Below are positions 50,547-61,100 of a stretch of DNA of 64,000 bases, one piece after another. Under the pieces are notes generated by a model. That model was given only the letters and a program-made list of their open reading frames with translations. It made no database searches and had not been told where the DNA came from. Position numbers and translations under genes: made by a program. How positions within the stretch are numbered: the stretch's first letter is position 1; each line of letters starts with the position of its first letter. The stretch spans positions 248,001 to 312,000 of the forward strand of contig CBFFRQ010000096.1 in assembly GCA_965644315.1 (NCBI GenBank), written 5' to 3'. The DNA comes from Caecitellus pseudoparvulus (Eukaryota; Bigyra: Bicosoecida).

Positions 50547-53500
50547 TTACATGGTGGACGTGGAGGGGGGCTCGTACGGCACTGCAGCCTCCGTGACATA
50601 CCAGTCGAAAGCAAACGCCTCAGCAGTGGCGATGCTGGAGCCCTCCTTGGCCTTTTGCACGGCATCCAGGCTGGCCACCTTGGCGACGATTTTCACGCCC
50701 CAGTGCGGCGCGAAGTAGCGCACGGGGTGGTCCACGTGCACCACGTCGTAGAACACGGGCGCCTCTTGCTCCAGGCCGTCGCCGCCCGCCGGCGCGGCAG
50801 GCTGCCCGCCGGGGGCAGCTGCCTTGGCGGCATCCTCTGCCGCCTTCTCCTTCAAGGCATCCATCATCTGGCTCACTGCGCAGTTGACACGGTGCTTGTC
50901 CGCGGTGTCGTCCACTGACGTCAGGGGCAGGGTGAGCTCGCAATGCGGCAGGTGGGGGGCTGTCGTGCACTCGCAGGGGGCCAGCTCGACCGGCTGCATG
51001 GCGATGGAGGTGGAGGAGGTCCCGGAGCCGTACAGCATATCCACAGGGGCCACTCGAAAGCCGCCAGTGACGGCTCGGGCGATGGTGTACCTGCGCTTCT
51101 TGAGCTCCAGGAGGATGCGCCGCATGACGCACTGGTCGCCGACTTCAGGCACAGCTTCAGCCTGCTCTGCCATTTTCTCACCACCCTCCTTCGCAGCCGG
51201 TGCCTTGTCCTCCAGCCTGCGCTGGGCCTTGCCGTCCTTGGCGGGCGGGGCAGCGGCCTGCGGCACATGCTTCAGCACACGCATGATGGCGCCCACCAAG
51301 TCCGCCTTGACCACACCCAGAGACGTCATACGCTGCCACAGGGGGTGGCTCTCTGGCAAGGGCATCAGCGCGTCGTCCTCGCCGTGGTGCAGGGACAGTC
51401 CCGTGTGCCCTTGCAGCATGTCGTCGCCGTCGTCACTGGCTTGGCTGGCAGCCTTGGAGCTGGCTGCAGAGGGCGTGCCTGCCGTGGCGCCAGAGTTGAA
51501 GAACGAACGCGAGCCGAAGCCGTACGCCCCATCGTCGTCTTGCAAGCCTGACCGTGTCTTGAAGGTAGACTCCCCGCGCAGGGTGGACCCCAGGCGCCGT
51601 GCGCCGGGGGCAGGGGCTGGGTCATCACTCACACTCTTCCCATTCTGAGTGGGGTCGGCCCACTTGTAGAAGTGGGGGTCTTTGAACGCAGGGGTCTCCC
51701 CCTCAGGCAGCTCCACGTCGGCAATGCCGCCGTCTCGCATGAGGAAGCCCAGTGCGTCGTCTGTCGCGTACTCGTCCATCTCCAGGGCGTAGGGCACAGG
51801 CGCGTACACCTGGCGCCCCTCGATGACACGCCACAGAGTCTTGCGGGCCAGGGAAGGCGCGACAGCGGACGTGGACGAGTCCAGGACGAACACGGTGGAG
51901 GACATGGCCGGCACGGCAGTCAGGCCTGCGACGACGGCGCGCAGCCATGCGTTGGGCAGCAGAGGGTGCACAGAGCTGTCTTGCAGCACCCCCATGGTGT
52001 CTTGCGCAGGGGGAGTCCACGTGGACGCGTCCTCGCCCCCTGCTCCGGGGTTCGCGGCAGCCTCCTTCCCGGCAGCCTCGGCAGCCGCCTCCTCCTCCTT
52101 CACGCGCTCCTTCTCGCTGGCCCCCGTGGCAGCCTTGTTGGCAGCCAACCACTCCTTGAAGGCCTTGTCCAGCTTGGCACGGTACGGTTTCAAGTGCCCA
52201 CCCAAGTGCGCCAGGAGGGCGGTCTTGGTGCCGGCTGCAGGGGGCAGGTTGGGCACGATGGAGATGTTGAAGTGCACTTGGGGCGTCGCAGCCTCCACGG
52301 CGTCCCTGACACGTTGCATGACGGGGAAGTCCTTGCCCAGGAACTCCATGTCTTCCTCGATGGGCACGATGATGAGTCGCGCAAAGTCGGTGCTGTGGTC
52401 CCCCTTGGCGGGCGCCTCAGCGCCCTGCCCCTCCATGGCATCCACGCTGTACCGTGACGGCAGGTTGGCCACACCCAGGGTGCGCAGGAGGGAGGGCAGG
52501 GAGCGCAAGTTGCGGGCCCGGAAGGGCAGGATGAAGTGCACGATGGAGCGGGAGCCGAATGCGGGTGCGGCGTCCCCAGCCCCCGCCTCGTTGTCGGCGC
52601 GCCGGGGCAGCATGGGGGGCAGGGGCACAGCCGGCGCCGCGCTCTCTGGCGCAGCTGCGTGCTCTGCAGCCCCCAGCACGGCGGCGTCAGACTGCAGCGC
52701 GCGGCCCTTGGCTGCGTCGGCGCCGCCAGGCAGCTTGCCAGGGTGGAATAGGTGGTCGATGGAGGACTTGTAGGTGAGGGGCTGCACCACTGGCTTGGGG
52801 ATCCACCGCCGCCGGAAGCAGGCGGTGCGGACGGTCACCGGCGTGTCGCTGGCGTCCCCCAGGTCCAGCGCGTGCCTGTCCACGAGGGGCAGCTTGGCCT
52901 TGTAGAACACGCCGAAGACGGGGTGCACCGCGAACAGCACGGTGTCACAGCACCGGCTGCTGTCGGAGGCATTGTAGGCCCAGGGTGCGATGGCTGCGCG
53001 CTCCAGGGCCTCGTCCTGCCCCCGCAGCGAGTGCAGGGCCTGGTGCGCGACATGCTGAGCCATGCTGCGCTCCGTGGCCTGGTACATGCGAGGCTCCACA
53101 GCCTCTTCGTTCTTGCCTGCAACGCCCACGCAGGGCTGCGCATGCAGCTCCACAGCTGCCGTGGACACGTCGGGGTACATGTTCACCCCGGCCCCCACAG
53201 GCCAGGACACTTCCCCCTGCTCGTCGGGGCAGAACCAGTTCAGGATGGTGGTTGCGCCGTCCTCGATGAGGCTCTCCTGCATCGCCGCCAGCTGCTGACC
53301 CAGTAGCTCTTGCAGGCCCGCCTCCACATTGGCCTCCTTCTTCGTCACCTGCGCAGAGGAGCGTGAGTGTGTGTCGGCAGCGCGTGCATCGGGCTGTGCG
53401 CCTGTCCACCACGTGGAAGGCCCACTCGCAGCCCCAAACTCACCATGCTCTCCACCTCTGCCTTCTTGGCGTCCAGCTTGGCCTGGAGATCCTTCAGTTT

Positions 53501-54022
53501 CTGCTCGTCCTTGCCTCCACTGGCCCGCTCCTGCGCGGGGAGTCCGAGGCGGCGTGCCGCGTGGCTCGCCAGGCGTGCGAAGGTGAAACGCCGATGGCAC
53601 GCTCAGGGCGGCCCCAGCACTGGCGCAGAACACGCACAGCATCAAGCTGCGCCTGCAGGGCAGCGGCCTCAGCTTCCAGGCTCATGAGGTCAGCAGCGTG
53701 CTGGGCCTCGATTTCTGCCCTGAGCTTGGCCCGCAAAGCCTCAACTTCAGCTGCAAGCGCCGGGTGGTGTGTGCGTGATGTGGGCAGCTTGCCGCAGGTT
53801 TCAGCACTCTGGCAGCAACGCACCGTCCGTGATGGAGTGCGGGCGAACCGGGGCCTGCGACACTGTCCCCGTCTCACTGGAGGACAGCATGGTGGACAGC
53901 AAGGCGAAGCCAACGACCGAGACCAGGGCAACCACCACGATGCGGGTGCGCTCCCCCAGCAACATCCACCGACGAGCCACCCCAGCGCGTGGCAGCCGCG
54001 TGTCCACAACTGCACCACTCAT
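50547..54022 (-). CDS. Type II membrane protein, possible chondroitin-type glycosyltransferase
   Basis: Exons 54022-53824, 53750-53638, 53530-53444 and 53348-50547; introns of 73, 107 and 95 bp; 1,066 residues. Residues 24-47 (TRIVVVALVSVVGFALLSTM) are a single N-terminal TM anchor. A coiled-coil stem (LAAEVEALRAKLRAEIEAQH, then KLKDLQAKLDAKKAEVESM) runs across exons 2 and 3, as in Golgi glycosyltransferases. The large luminal region has SIVHFILPFRARNLRSLPSL near 402, FARLIIVPIEEDMEF, and STVFVLDSSTSAVAPSLARK followed by GRQVYAPVPYALEMDEYATD. This order resembles the chondroitin synthase/GalNAc-transferase family, with LDSS at the place of a DxD motif. Later parts are Ala/Glu-rich and not recognised. 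The architecture is firm; the enzyme class is tentative. Confidence 0.6.
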
Positions 54023-54394
54023 GTCTGCGGTAGCCTCGTGGCGATGGCAGCGCGGAACACTGGCTTGCTCGCAAGCTTGTGGCCGGACTGCCCTGGCACA
54101 GCCAAGGTTCTGACAGAAGGCTGGGGCAAGGCCTGCAGCGCAGCCTTTCCAGGGCTCAGCGTTGAGCCTTGGGTGCACTGCCGGTGCAAAGAGCCGAGAC
54201 ACGAGAGTGCCGGGGGTGGTTGAATTGTGTAGCGTGCCTGCAATGCAGGCAGTGCCCTGGAGCGCTGGTGCCAGGCACGAGGTGGCACTGCGCGGCTGCC
54301 AGGCACCGGGGCTCCTCATGCGGTGCATAGAAAAAATTACCCAGTCTCAATGCAGCCACATTGATGCCCCCTACAGCCGTGACGCGTTTCCCGT
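54023..54394. promoter_or_regulatory. Upstream region of the type II membrane protein gene
   Basis: 372 bp between its start and the stop of the next same-strand hypothetical gene. Contains a short A-run (AAAAAATTACC near 54331) but no assigned element. Confidence 0.3.
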
Positions 54395-55212
54395 TCATGG
54401 CTGCGCGCGAGGGCAGATGGCCTGCCCCCGGGTACCCAACGCAGCGAGGGACTGGCTAATCATGACCGTTTCTCGGTAGGCGTTCACGAGGATGGGCTTG
54501 CACGCAGGCTGGGGAGCCTGCATGGCATTCGCCGTGGCCAGGCTCGGCTGCAAAGCGGCGCTCTGCCGTGCCCTGCGTTTCAGCGTGGACGCCATGGCAC
54601 CACCCCGTGACAGCACCCGGCGCGAGACCTTGCGTTTGGAAAACTGGTCCCCTTGACGCTCTGGAGACGAAGCTGGCGATGCAGAAGCTGAAACAGGGCT
54701 GTGTTTGTGATGCTGCTGCCCTTGGGCAAGGTGCTGTGGGAGCAAGCTGGGTGGCTGGTCCCTGCAGGTGGAGCCACGAGCAGGGAACGAGCTTGCAGGT
54801 GAGTGTCGCATCGTGCCAACGTGGGGGTGGTGGCGCAGGTGTCGAAGCGTGTGCTCAGTTCCACTGCGTGCAGTGGACGGCCCAGAGGCAGAGCGACCGT
54901 GGCAGGCAGAGCCGGACACTCCCGACACCAAGGCATGGCAAGACTGTTGCGAGAGTGGCGCGTGGAGATGTGTCCCTAGCACAGGGTGCTGCCTGAAATG
55001 CGAGGCAGCGCAGCGAGCCGTGAGAGAAAAGCGCTTGCCACAGCCGCGTTGCTGCAGCGTTTCTTGAGCCACATGCACTTCACCTACCTCAGCGCTCGCT
55101 CCGCAAGCAGGGGGGGCACCTTGCTCAGCTCCAGCACGTCTATCGGGAGGCATTCAGGTGTCGTACAGAGGCCCAGCTCCTCAGTGGGGCTGAGCGGGGT
55201 GTTGCTGGCCAT
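54395..55212 (-). CDS. Hypothetical protein (tentative two-exon model)
   Basis: Exons 55212-55088 and 54992-54395 with a 95-bp intron (GTAGGT...TTTCAG); 240 residues. No family recognised. The first exon is protein-like (LPIDVLELSKVPPLLAERAL), has an ATG followed by G, and joins in phase with a frame open to 54395. The second exon is His/Ser/Arg-rich at first and could hide another intron. Its last part (basic KRKVSRR and TLKRRARQ patches, then ACKPILVNAYRETVMISQSL) looks more natural. It fills what would otherwise be a 1.4-kb gap on a strand where genes run head to tail. Confidence 0.42.
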
Positions 55213-55465
55213 GCTGCGCGGACTGGCAACAAAAGCCCTCGTGCAACGCCAAACCACACGTGCACTGAAAAAGGCAAGTCGATGCCGTGGAAGACGTGAA
55301 GAATGTGGGAGCAGGGTGGTATGTGGGATATGGAGGGTGGGGAATCACCTGGCTGGGTTTTTTGTCCATTATCTTTTCCCCGCAGCAACGCAGTGCGCCA
55401 CACAGCACCGTGAAAGCGAGGCAACTTCACACATGCCGCACGCTGGTGGGTGGGGGGAAGCCAAC

Positions 55466-56928
55466 CTAGTTCCGAGTAGAGGTAAACAGCACGCCAGCCT
55501 CCTGCAGTGCTTGCCGCACCTTGCCAGCCAGGGCTTGCGAGTTGGGAAGCCCGGTGGAGTCCGCCACCACATCAACAAACCGCTCCAATGGCACAGGTGC
55601 AATCATGAGCACATCATGCCACAACTCGGCATCGGCCTTGATGACCGCGCAAATGCCCTCTGTGGTCAGCTGCGTGGTGAACTTCAGGGCAGGGGAGGGC
55701 GCTGCCTGTGGCGCCCACGGCGGGTCAGCCATCACGTCCCTCTGCACGCGCTGCAGCAACGCAATGTTGTCGCTGCGCTTCTTGCGAGGCGCGATGCCCC
55801 ATTGAAGCAGGCGTGCCATGAGCTCCCCAGTCCCCGCACTGTTCAGCTGCGCGTCGCTCCACATGTCAGAGGGCCCGCAGACTGACACGCCATCGCCGTC
55901 GCCGCCGTGGGCCTGCACCGCTTGCTGCGGGGCAGAGGGCAGTTCAGCAGCTGCCCCCCCCTCGCTTTCTGGTGTCTCGAGGCCTTCCAAGAGCCTGTCC
56001 ACGCCGTCTTGGCTTGGAGGGGGGGCTGCCGCCAAGGCGCTGGGCACTGAAGGGGCCGCTGAATCCCGCAGCGCCGAACCAGACCACTCAGCACTGAGGC
56101 TGGGATCAGGGTGGGTTGGAGGGGGAAGGGGGGGTGGGGTGGCAGCAGCGTGCGGCAGCCCGCCGTGACGGTGGAGGCGCGACCGTGGCAAGGCGCTGGC
56201 CTGGGAGGGGGTGGGAGCCAAGCTGCTGGAGCTGGCAGAAGGGGGAAGGAGGGAGGGTTTCGCAGGACTTGGCGTGAGTGATAGGTCAATGAAGCACCCC
56301 TTGCTGGGGGTTCTGTGCACTGGACTTCGTGGAGAGGCAGCGGGGGACGCCGGCACAGGTGTTTGAGCGGGAGCTGCAGCTGGCGGCAACTGCTTTGCGA
56401 GGGAGGGCGCACGGGCGTCCCCCACGCCCCTGAGCCGAAGTTGCACTTCGCCAACTTGAATGACGCTGCCAACACTCCACTTGAGCTTGCGGTTCGCCGA
56501 AATGCGCTTGCCGTCTCGAAAGGAGCCTGTGAAGCAAGGAAGCGGCGCATGCACGCTGCAAGAGGCGAGCAGCGCGCACAGCGAGCCGTCGCACCATTCA
56601 GACTCCCCAGGTCTTTGAACCAGGCAGCAGAGCAGTCAATTATGGTCGGAGGTGTCGCTGCCGTTCCCTCGCCAGCGCTAGAGCTTCGGGCGCGCTTGCT
56701 CTTGCGGAATTTGAGAGACACTTGAGCGTGCCTTGAACTCATTTCCTTGTCGTCCGGAAAGAGAATGCGCGGGTGCGGCAGCTTGCTGGAGCGACCAATG
56801 TGCAGAGTATCCTCCTCATGCAAGCTGACATCGTACCGTCTCCCTGCCGAGTCGCTGTCTGGTCCAACACACGCAAGGGACAGCAACACTGGCCCCGATC
56901 CGAGAGCTTGCGTCGCTGTACCGGCCAT
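55466..56928 (-). CDS. FHA-domain protein with SLX4-like C-terminal domain
   Basis: Exons 56928-56595 and 56526-55466, one 68-bp intron; 464 residues. The FHA domain (about 20-140) is split by the intron: DTLHIGRSSKLPHPRILF with the core GR, EMSSRHAQVSLKF with the phosphothreonine-binding SRxHA, then DLGSLNGSFRDGKRIS across the splice. A Ser/Pro/Ala-rich linker follows. Near 344 TGELMARLLQWGIAPRKKRS resembles the SAP-like element of SLX4. The last 65 residues (CAVIKADAELWHDVLMIAPV, LERFVDVVADSTGLP, VRQALQEAGVLFTS) follow the SLX4 conserved C-terminal domain that binds the SLX1 nuclease. It would act as a phospho-regulated scaffold for structure-specific nucleases. An in-frame upstream ATG at 56988 would add 20 residues. 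FHA is firm; SLX4 is by pattern. Confidence 0.72.
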
Positions 56929-57332
56929 GCTCCGCAGGCCTGCCAGTTGCCTGTACCAGTACACGCGGCCTGTACACCATGCAAGCATGCATGCGCGGCG
57001 TCAGCCCTGCTTCCCGTCCCTGTGTCGCCACCCTGCGCGCAGGCTGCAGCTGAGGCAGGCCAGCCACAAGGCCGGCCAGGTCCAGGCTGCACTGCTTGGG
57101 CTGCTGATAACTTGTCAAGGGACTGTCTTCGACCGCGTTTTCAACTTGCTTGAATCACAACTGAGCCGTTGTTTTAGCGCAGGTGTGCAAATGGTGGTGG
57201 TGCGAGAGGAGGCCAAAAATGAAGCTGCGCCGAGCGACAAGTACCGCCTGCGAACACTTCACCATCACATCTGCGACCACCAGGCACTCCCGGAGTGTCT
57301 CCTTGCTGCAATGCTTTCAGCAACGTCGCAAC
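56929..57332. promoter_or_regulatory. Divergent promoter region, FHA-SLX4-like and prefoldin 3 genes
   Basis: 404 bp between opposite starts. No clear core-promoter motif. An in-frame alternative start of the FHA gene lies at 56988. Confidence 0.3.
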
Positions 57333-58136
57333 ATGGCGTCTGAGAGCAAGTCGGCGGGTGGGGCTGCTGCCCCAGCTGCCCAGCCAGCAGGCGCCGGCGC
57401 CGGCTTGGACATCACGAGCGGGGAGAAGAACCCCCGAGGTGTCCCAGGCTGCAAGTTCCTTGAAGACATTGGTGCCTTTGTCCGGGAGCACAGCACGACG
57501 ACGGAGGACATCATCGGCGCCCTGCACACGCTGCACAGGTACGGCACTGGCGCACAGCGGCACTGCCGTTGTACGTACCCTGGCCACGCTTCTGCCGGCG
57601 CACCTCCTCAGCAAGTACAAGACAATGGAGTTGCATTTGCTAGAGAACCGCAAGCGCATCCAGATGAAGCTGCCGGACTTGGAGAAGTCCCTGGAGGTCG
57701 TCAAGATGCTGCAGGCCAAGAAGGTGGGCGTCGCCGTTTCACCTCGGCACACACTGAAACGCCACACCCTCTCCCTCGCCGGCGTTGCCCCGCGCAGGAA
57801 GCAGCAGAGACACTGTCCACCCGGTTCAACTTGTCAGACAATGTGTACGCGCAGGCCAAGGTGGAGCCCGACGACAGGGTGTGTGTGTGGCTGGGCGCCG
57901 ACGTGATGCTGGAGTACACGTACACGGAAGCGGAAGAGATGCTGACCAAGCGCGTCGCGGACGCCAAGGCGAAGGATGCGGAGATCGTGGAGGACCTTGC
58001 GTGGGTGCGGGAGAATAAGATTATTGCAGAGGTGAACACCAGCCGCACGTTCAACTACGACGTGCGCCGGCGGCGGGCGGCAGGTGGCTCGGACGGCGAC
58101 GCCGCAGCGCCCAAGACTGTGGCTGTCGATGCGTGA
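57333..58136 (+). CDS. PFDN3: Prefoldin subunit 3 (VBP1)
   Basis: Exons 57333-57538, 57612-57723 and 57798-58136; introns of 73 and 74 bp; 218 residues, near the usual 190-200. It is an alpha-class prefoldin subunit of the hexameric chaperone that hands unfolded actin and tubulin to CCT. The two terminal coiled-coil helices (SKYKTMELHLLENRKRIQMK...LEVVKMLQAKK and ADAKAKDAEIVEDLAWVREN) flank the hairpin core (FNLSDNVYAQAKVEPDDRVC, VWLGADVMLEYTYTEAEEML). GIPGxxFLEDI-like GVPGCKFLEDIGAFV is the family's N-terminal signature. Its stop is 20 bp from that of the next, convergent gene. Confidence 0.93.
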   Translation: MASESKSAGGAAAPAAQPAGAGAGLDITSGEKNPRGVPGCKFLEDIGAFVREHSTTTEDIIGALHTLHRYGTGAQRHCRCTYPGHASAGAPPQQVQDNGVAFAREPQAHPDEAAGLGEVPGGRQDAAGQEGGRRRFTSAHTETPHPLPRRRCPAQEAAETLSTRFNLSDNVYAQAKVEPDDRVCVWLGADVMLEYTYTEAEEMLTKRVADAKAKDAEIVEDLAWVRENKIIAEVNTSRTFNYDVRRRRAAGGSDGDAAAPKTVAVDA

Positions 58137-58156
58137 GACCCAATGCACCCTGAGCG

Positions 58157-61100
58157 TCACTCCTCTGCCGCCTTGCGGCGGGGCAGGGCCCCGCTGTGTT
58201 CCTTGATCAGCAGCTCAATGCCGTGAGCCAGCCATGTCCGCGTGCGTGCATCCGCCACCTGCAGGTCCAGTGTCCGGGAATCCGCCACGATGGACAGCAC
58301 ACGGTCGTCGTCGCGTGGAGAGGCCTTGGACCGCAGCGTCGCGGAGGCGTCGCACCCCCTGCGCACCTCCCGCAGGTCTGACACCTTCAGGCTGCGCTCG
58401 TTATCCCGCAGGGCGCGGGCAGTGAAGGCGGCATCCTTCACCCACACCACGCGCTCACCCGCCTGCTGCTCCCGAATGCCCAGCACGCGGCGCTCCGGCC
58501 CGAACACGCGGCCCAGCCAGCTCTTCTTGGACGTGAACTTCTGCACCTCCAGGCCTTTCTCCATGTGGGCTCTGAAGTGCGCCAGCTCGGCCATCTCACG
58601 CGCCACCGCCTGAGCGTCAGAGTCAGCTGCGGCGTCGCTCGCCGCTGCTGCTGACGGGGCTTCGCGAAGGAATGCATCGTCCCCCTCCGCACCACCGCCG
58701 CCGCCACCGCCACCCTCCTCCTCATCCTCCTCCTCAGAGGCAGAGGCGGAAGGCATGTCCCGCACACTGCGCCCACCCTCGTCCTCCGAGGCACTGGGCA
58801 TGGCGGTGGGGGCGTCCCCACCTCCGCCGGCAGCAGCTGCAGCTGCAGCTGCTGCGGTGGCAGGGACAGGGGCTCTGGGTGGCGGCAGTCCCCGGGGCGT
58901 GGCTGCCTTGCCCTGTGACTTGCGTGCGATTTTCGAGGCCTGGATCAGCGCCACCACCCACTGCGCCAAGGTGCGGAAGACGAGCATGCTGGGGTCGTTC
59001 CAACTGCCTGCCGCCAGGAAACTGGGCATTTGCTGGCCGTTCCACTCGTGCTTGAGCTTCTTCTCCACGTCTGGCGGCAGGGGCCCTTGGGCGCACTGCT
59101 GGATGGCACGGGGGAAGTCGGGCCGCTGCATGATGCGCTGGAACTCGGCCCAGTCGTGCCCTTGTCCCAGCGCGATGCAGACGCTGCCCGCTAGCAGGGC
59201 CTCCATGCGCTGCACAGTCTTGCGATGGAACACATCCGCACGCTGTTCGGGGCTCAGGGCACACACGGCACGGGTGCAGTCCACGAGGCTGGGCACACGC
59301 AGCTGTGACACTCGCAAGTTCGGGGGGGGTGTGCCTGGCCCTGAGCTGGGTGTGCGCAGTGGGGCGTCTGTGGTGGAGCTGAGGGGAGCTGAAGCAGCCA
59401 CTGGATCCGCTCCACCACCTGCATGCGCCGCTGGGGACGCCACCTCCGGCCTGGCAGTGCTGCTGTACCTACGCAGGCTGGGGGAGCCCGGGGACCCCCC
59501 TCCACGTGCAGGCCTCCCTGGCCCTGCTGGCGTGTCTGCCACGGCCCCAGGGTCCCCTGCGCCCCGCTGGGAAGGCGTCGCATGCACCGCACCCCCCGTG
59601 GCTCCCAGCACGGCGCCGGACGGGGCCTCGTCTTCCCCACCCTCCTCCTCCACGCCACCGTAGTGCCGGTGAACGTCGGGGGAGCGGGACTGGCCACTCG
59701 ACCCAGTGGGTGAGCCGGGCGGAGTGGCACTGCGCTGGGGCTGCTTGGGCTGCACCGGGGTGAGGCTGCCCAGCTCCTCCTCAATCAAGTCCTCCTCCAC
59801 CACCTCCTCCGCACCCGGGCATACCTTGGGTGCCAGGCGAGGCGACGTCGCATCGAAGGCTGAGCGAGGGGACACGCCATGGTCGGACCTGCCGCTGTCG
59901 CTACCAGTGGCCGGGCCTGTGCGGCCAGGTTCCCCACCCTGCTTTGCAGGTGCTGCCCAGCTGGGCGTGGGGGAGGGCTGTTGCCAGGCTGGGGGGGCCT
60001 TGCTAGTGCTCAAGGCTTCGTCGGCAGCGCCCCAGGCATTGGCCACCACCCGAGGCGGCGCCTGGTCAGAGCTGGCGGTGGAGTGCGTTGGGTGTGCTGC
60101 TGGGCTGCCTTGGCGCTTGGCCGCCGCACGGCCCCGAGCAGCGTGGGGACTCATGGAGGACCCAGCTGCCACCTCGTACGGCGTCGGCACGGCCTCCACA
60201 GACACCTCGTCCGCCTGGGGCGAGTCGCGGCCTCCCTCGCTGCCCTCCCACCCGCTGTCGCCTGGCGTCCCCGCGTCGTCCTCCCACCCCCCCCTCGGCG
60301 ACGCCTTGCCCAGCGCACGCAAGGGGGGTCGGCCCCACGCTTCACCAGCAGACGCTGTGCGGGCCTGGCCCTTCCTTCGGCCGGCGCTGCCAGTGGAGGC
60401 GGGGGAACGCCGCCCCGGCGACCGCGCCGAGTCAGACAGGGTGTCCTCAAATGCATGAGGCCGCTCACTGCGCGTGGTGGGCAGGGCCCCCAGGAGGGTT
60501 TCCAGGTCTGCGGCGGATGGGGAGGCTGGAGCGTCAGGGCGCCGCCCAGCCTCCGCCCACGCCTGTGCAGCTGAGGGGGGGGGCGCAGCGCGTCCGGCAC
60601 TGTCCCCCGCACTGAACTCTTCCACATCCAGGTCTGTGCCAGCCTCCCGTGAGGAGTAGGCGGTGGGGCCACCCTGGCGCCCTTGTCCACTGCTGTGGCT
60701 GGCTGCCCCCGAGCGCTGGCTGCGGGGTGGCGCGCTGTCCTCGTCACTGGGCGCCTTGCTGTCGCCCCAGTCCAGGCGCATGATGCCGCCGCGAGACCCT
60801 GGGCGGGCCTGGCGTGGGGGGCGGTCCTCCCACCTGGAGCTCGTGCGGCGCCCTGAGTCGGAAATGCTGCAGTCCGAGGCGCTGCCAGGCTGGCCGCCAC
60901 CCACGAAGCCCGCGGCAGAGTGCCGGGAACTGGACCGAGGCAGGCTCCTGCCCCCCGCACTGCTGCCGGGGCGTGGGCTGCCCCGCCCCTTGCGCTTGCT
61001 GCCTGGGGTGCGGGTACGCCCGGCCTTCGCCCCGCTTGGCGCCACTGCCCCCTCCTGCACACTGGCAAACCACTCCTCGTCATCAAAGCCTTCGTCGCTG

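Noticed and set aside
54986-55885. Plus-strand frame of about 300 codons between the type II membrane protein and FHA genes
   Set aside because: It runs antisense to the SLX4-like C terminus and contains no recognisable motif. The minus-strand hypothetical model explains the same DNA at least as well.
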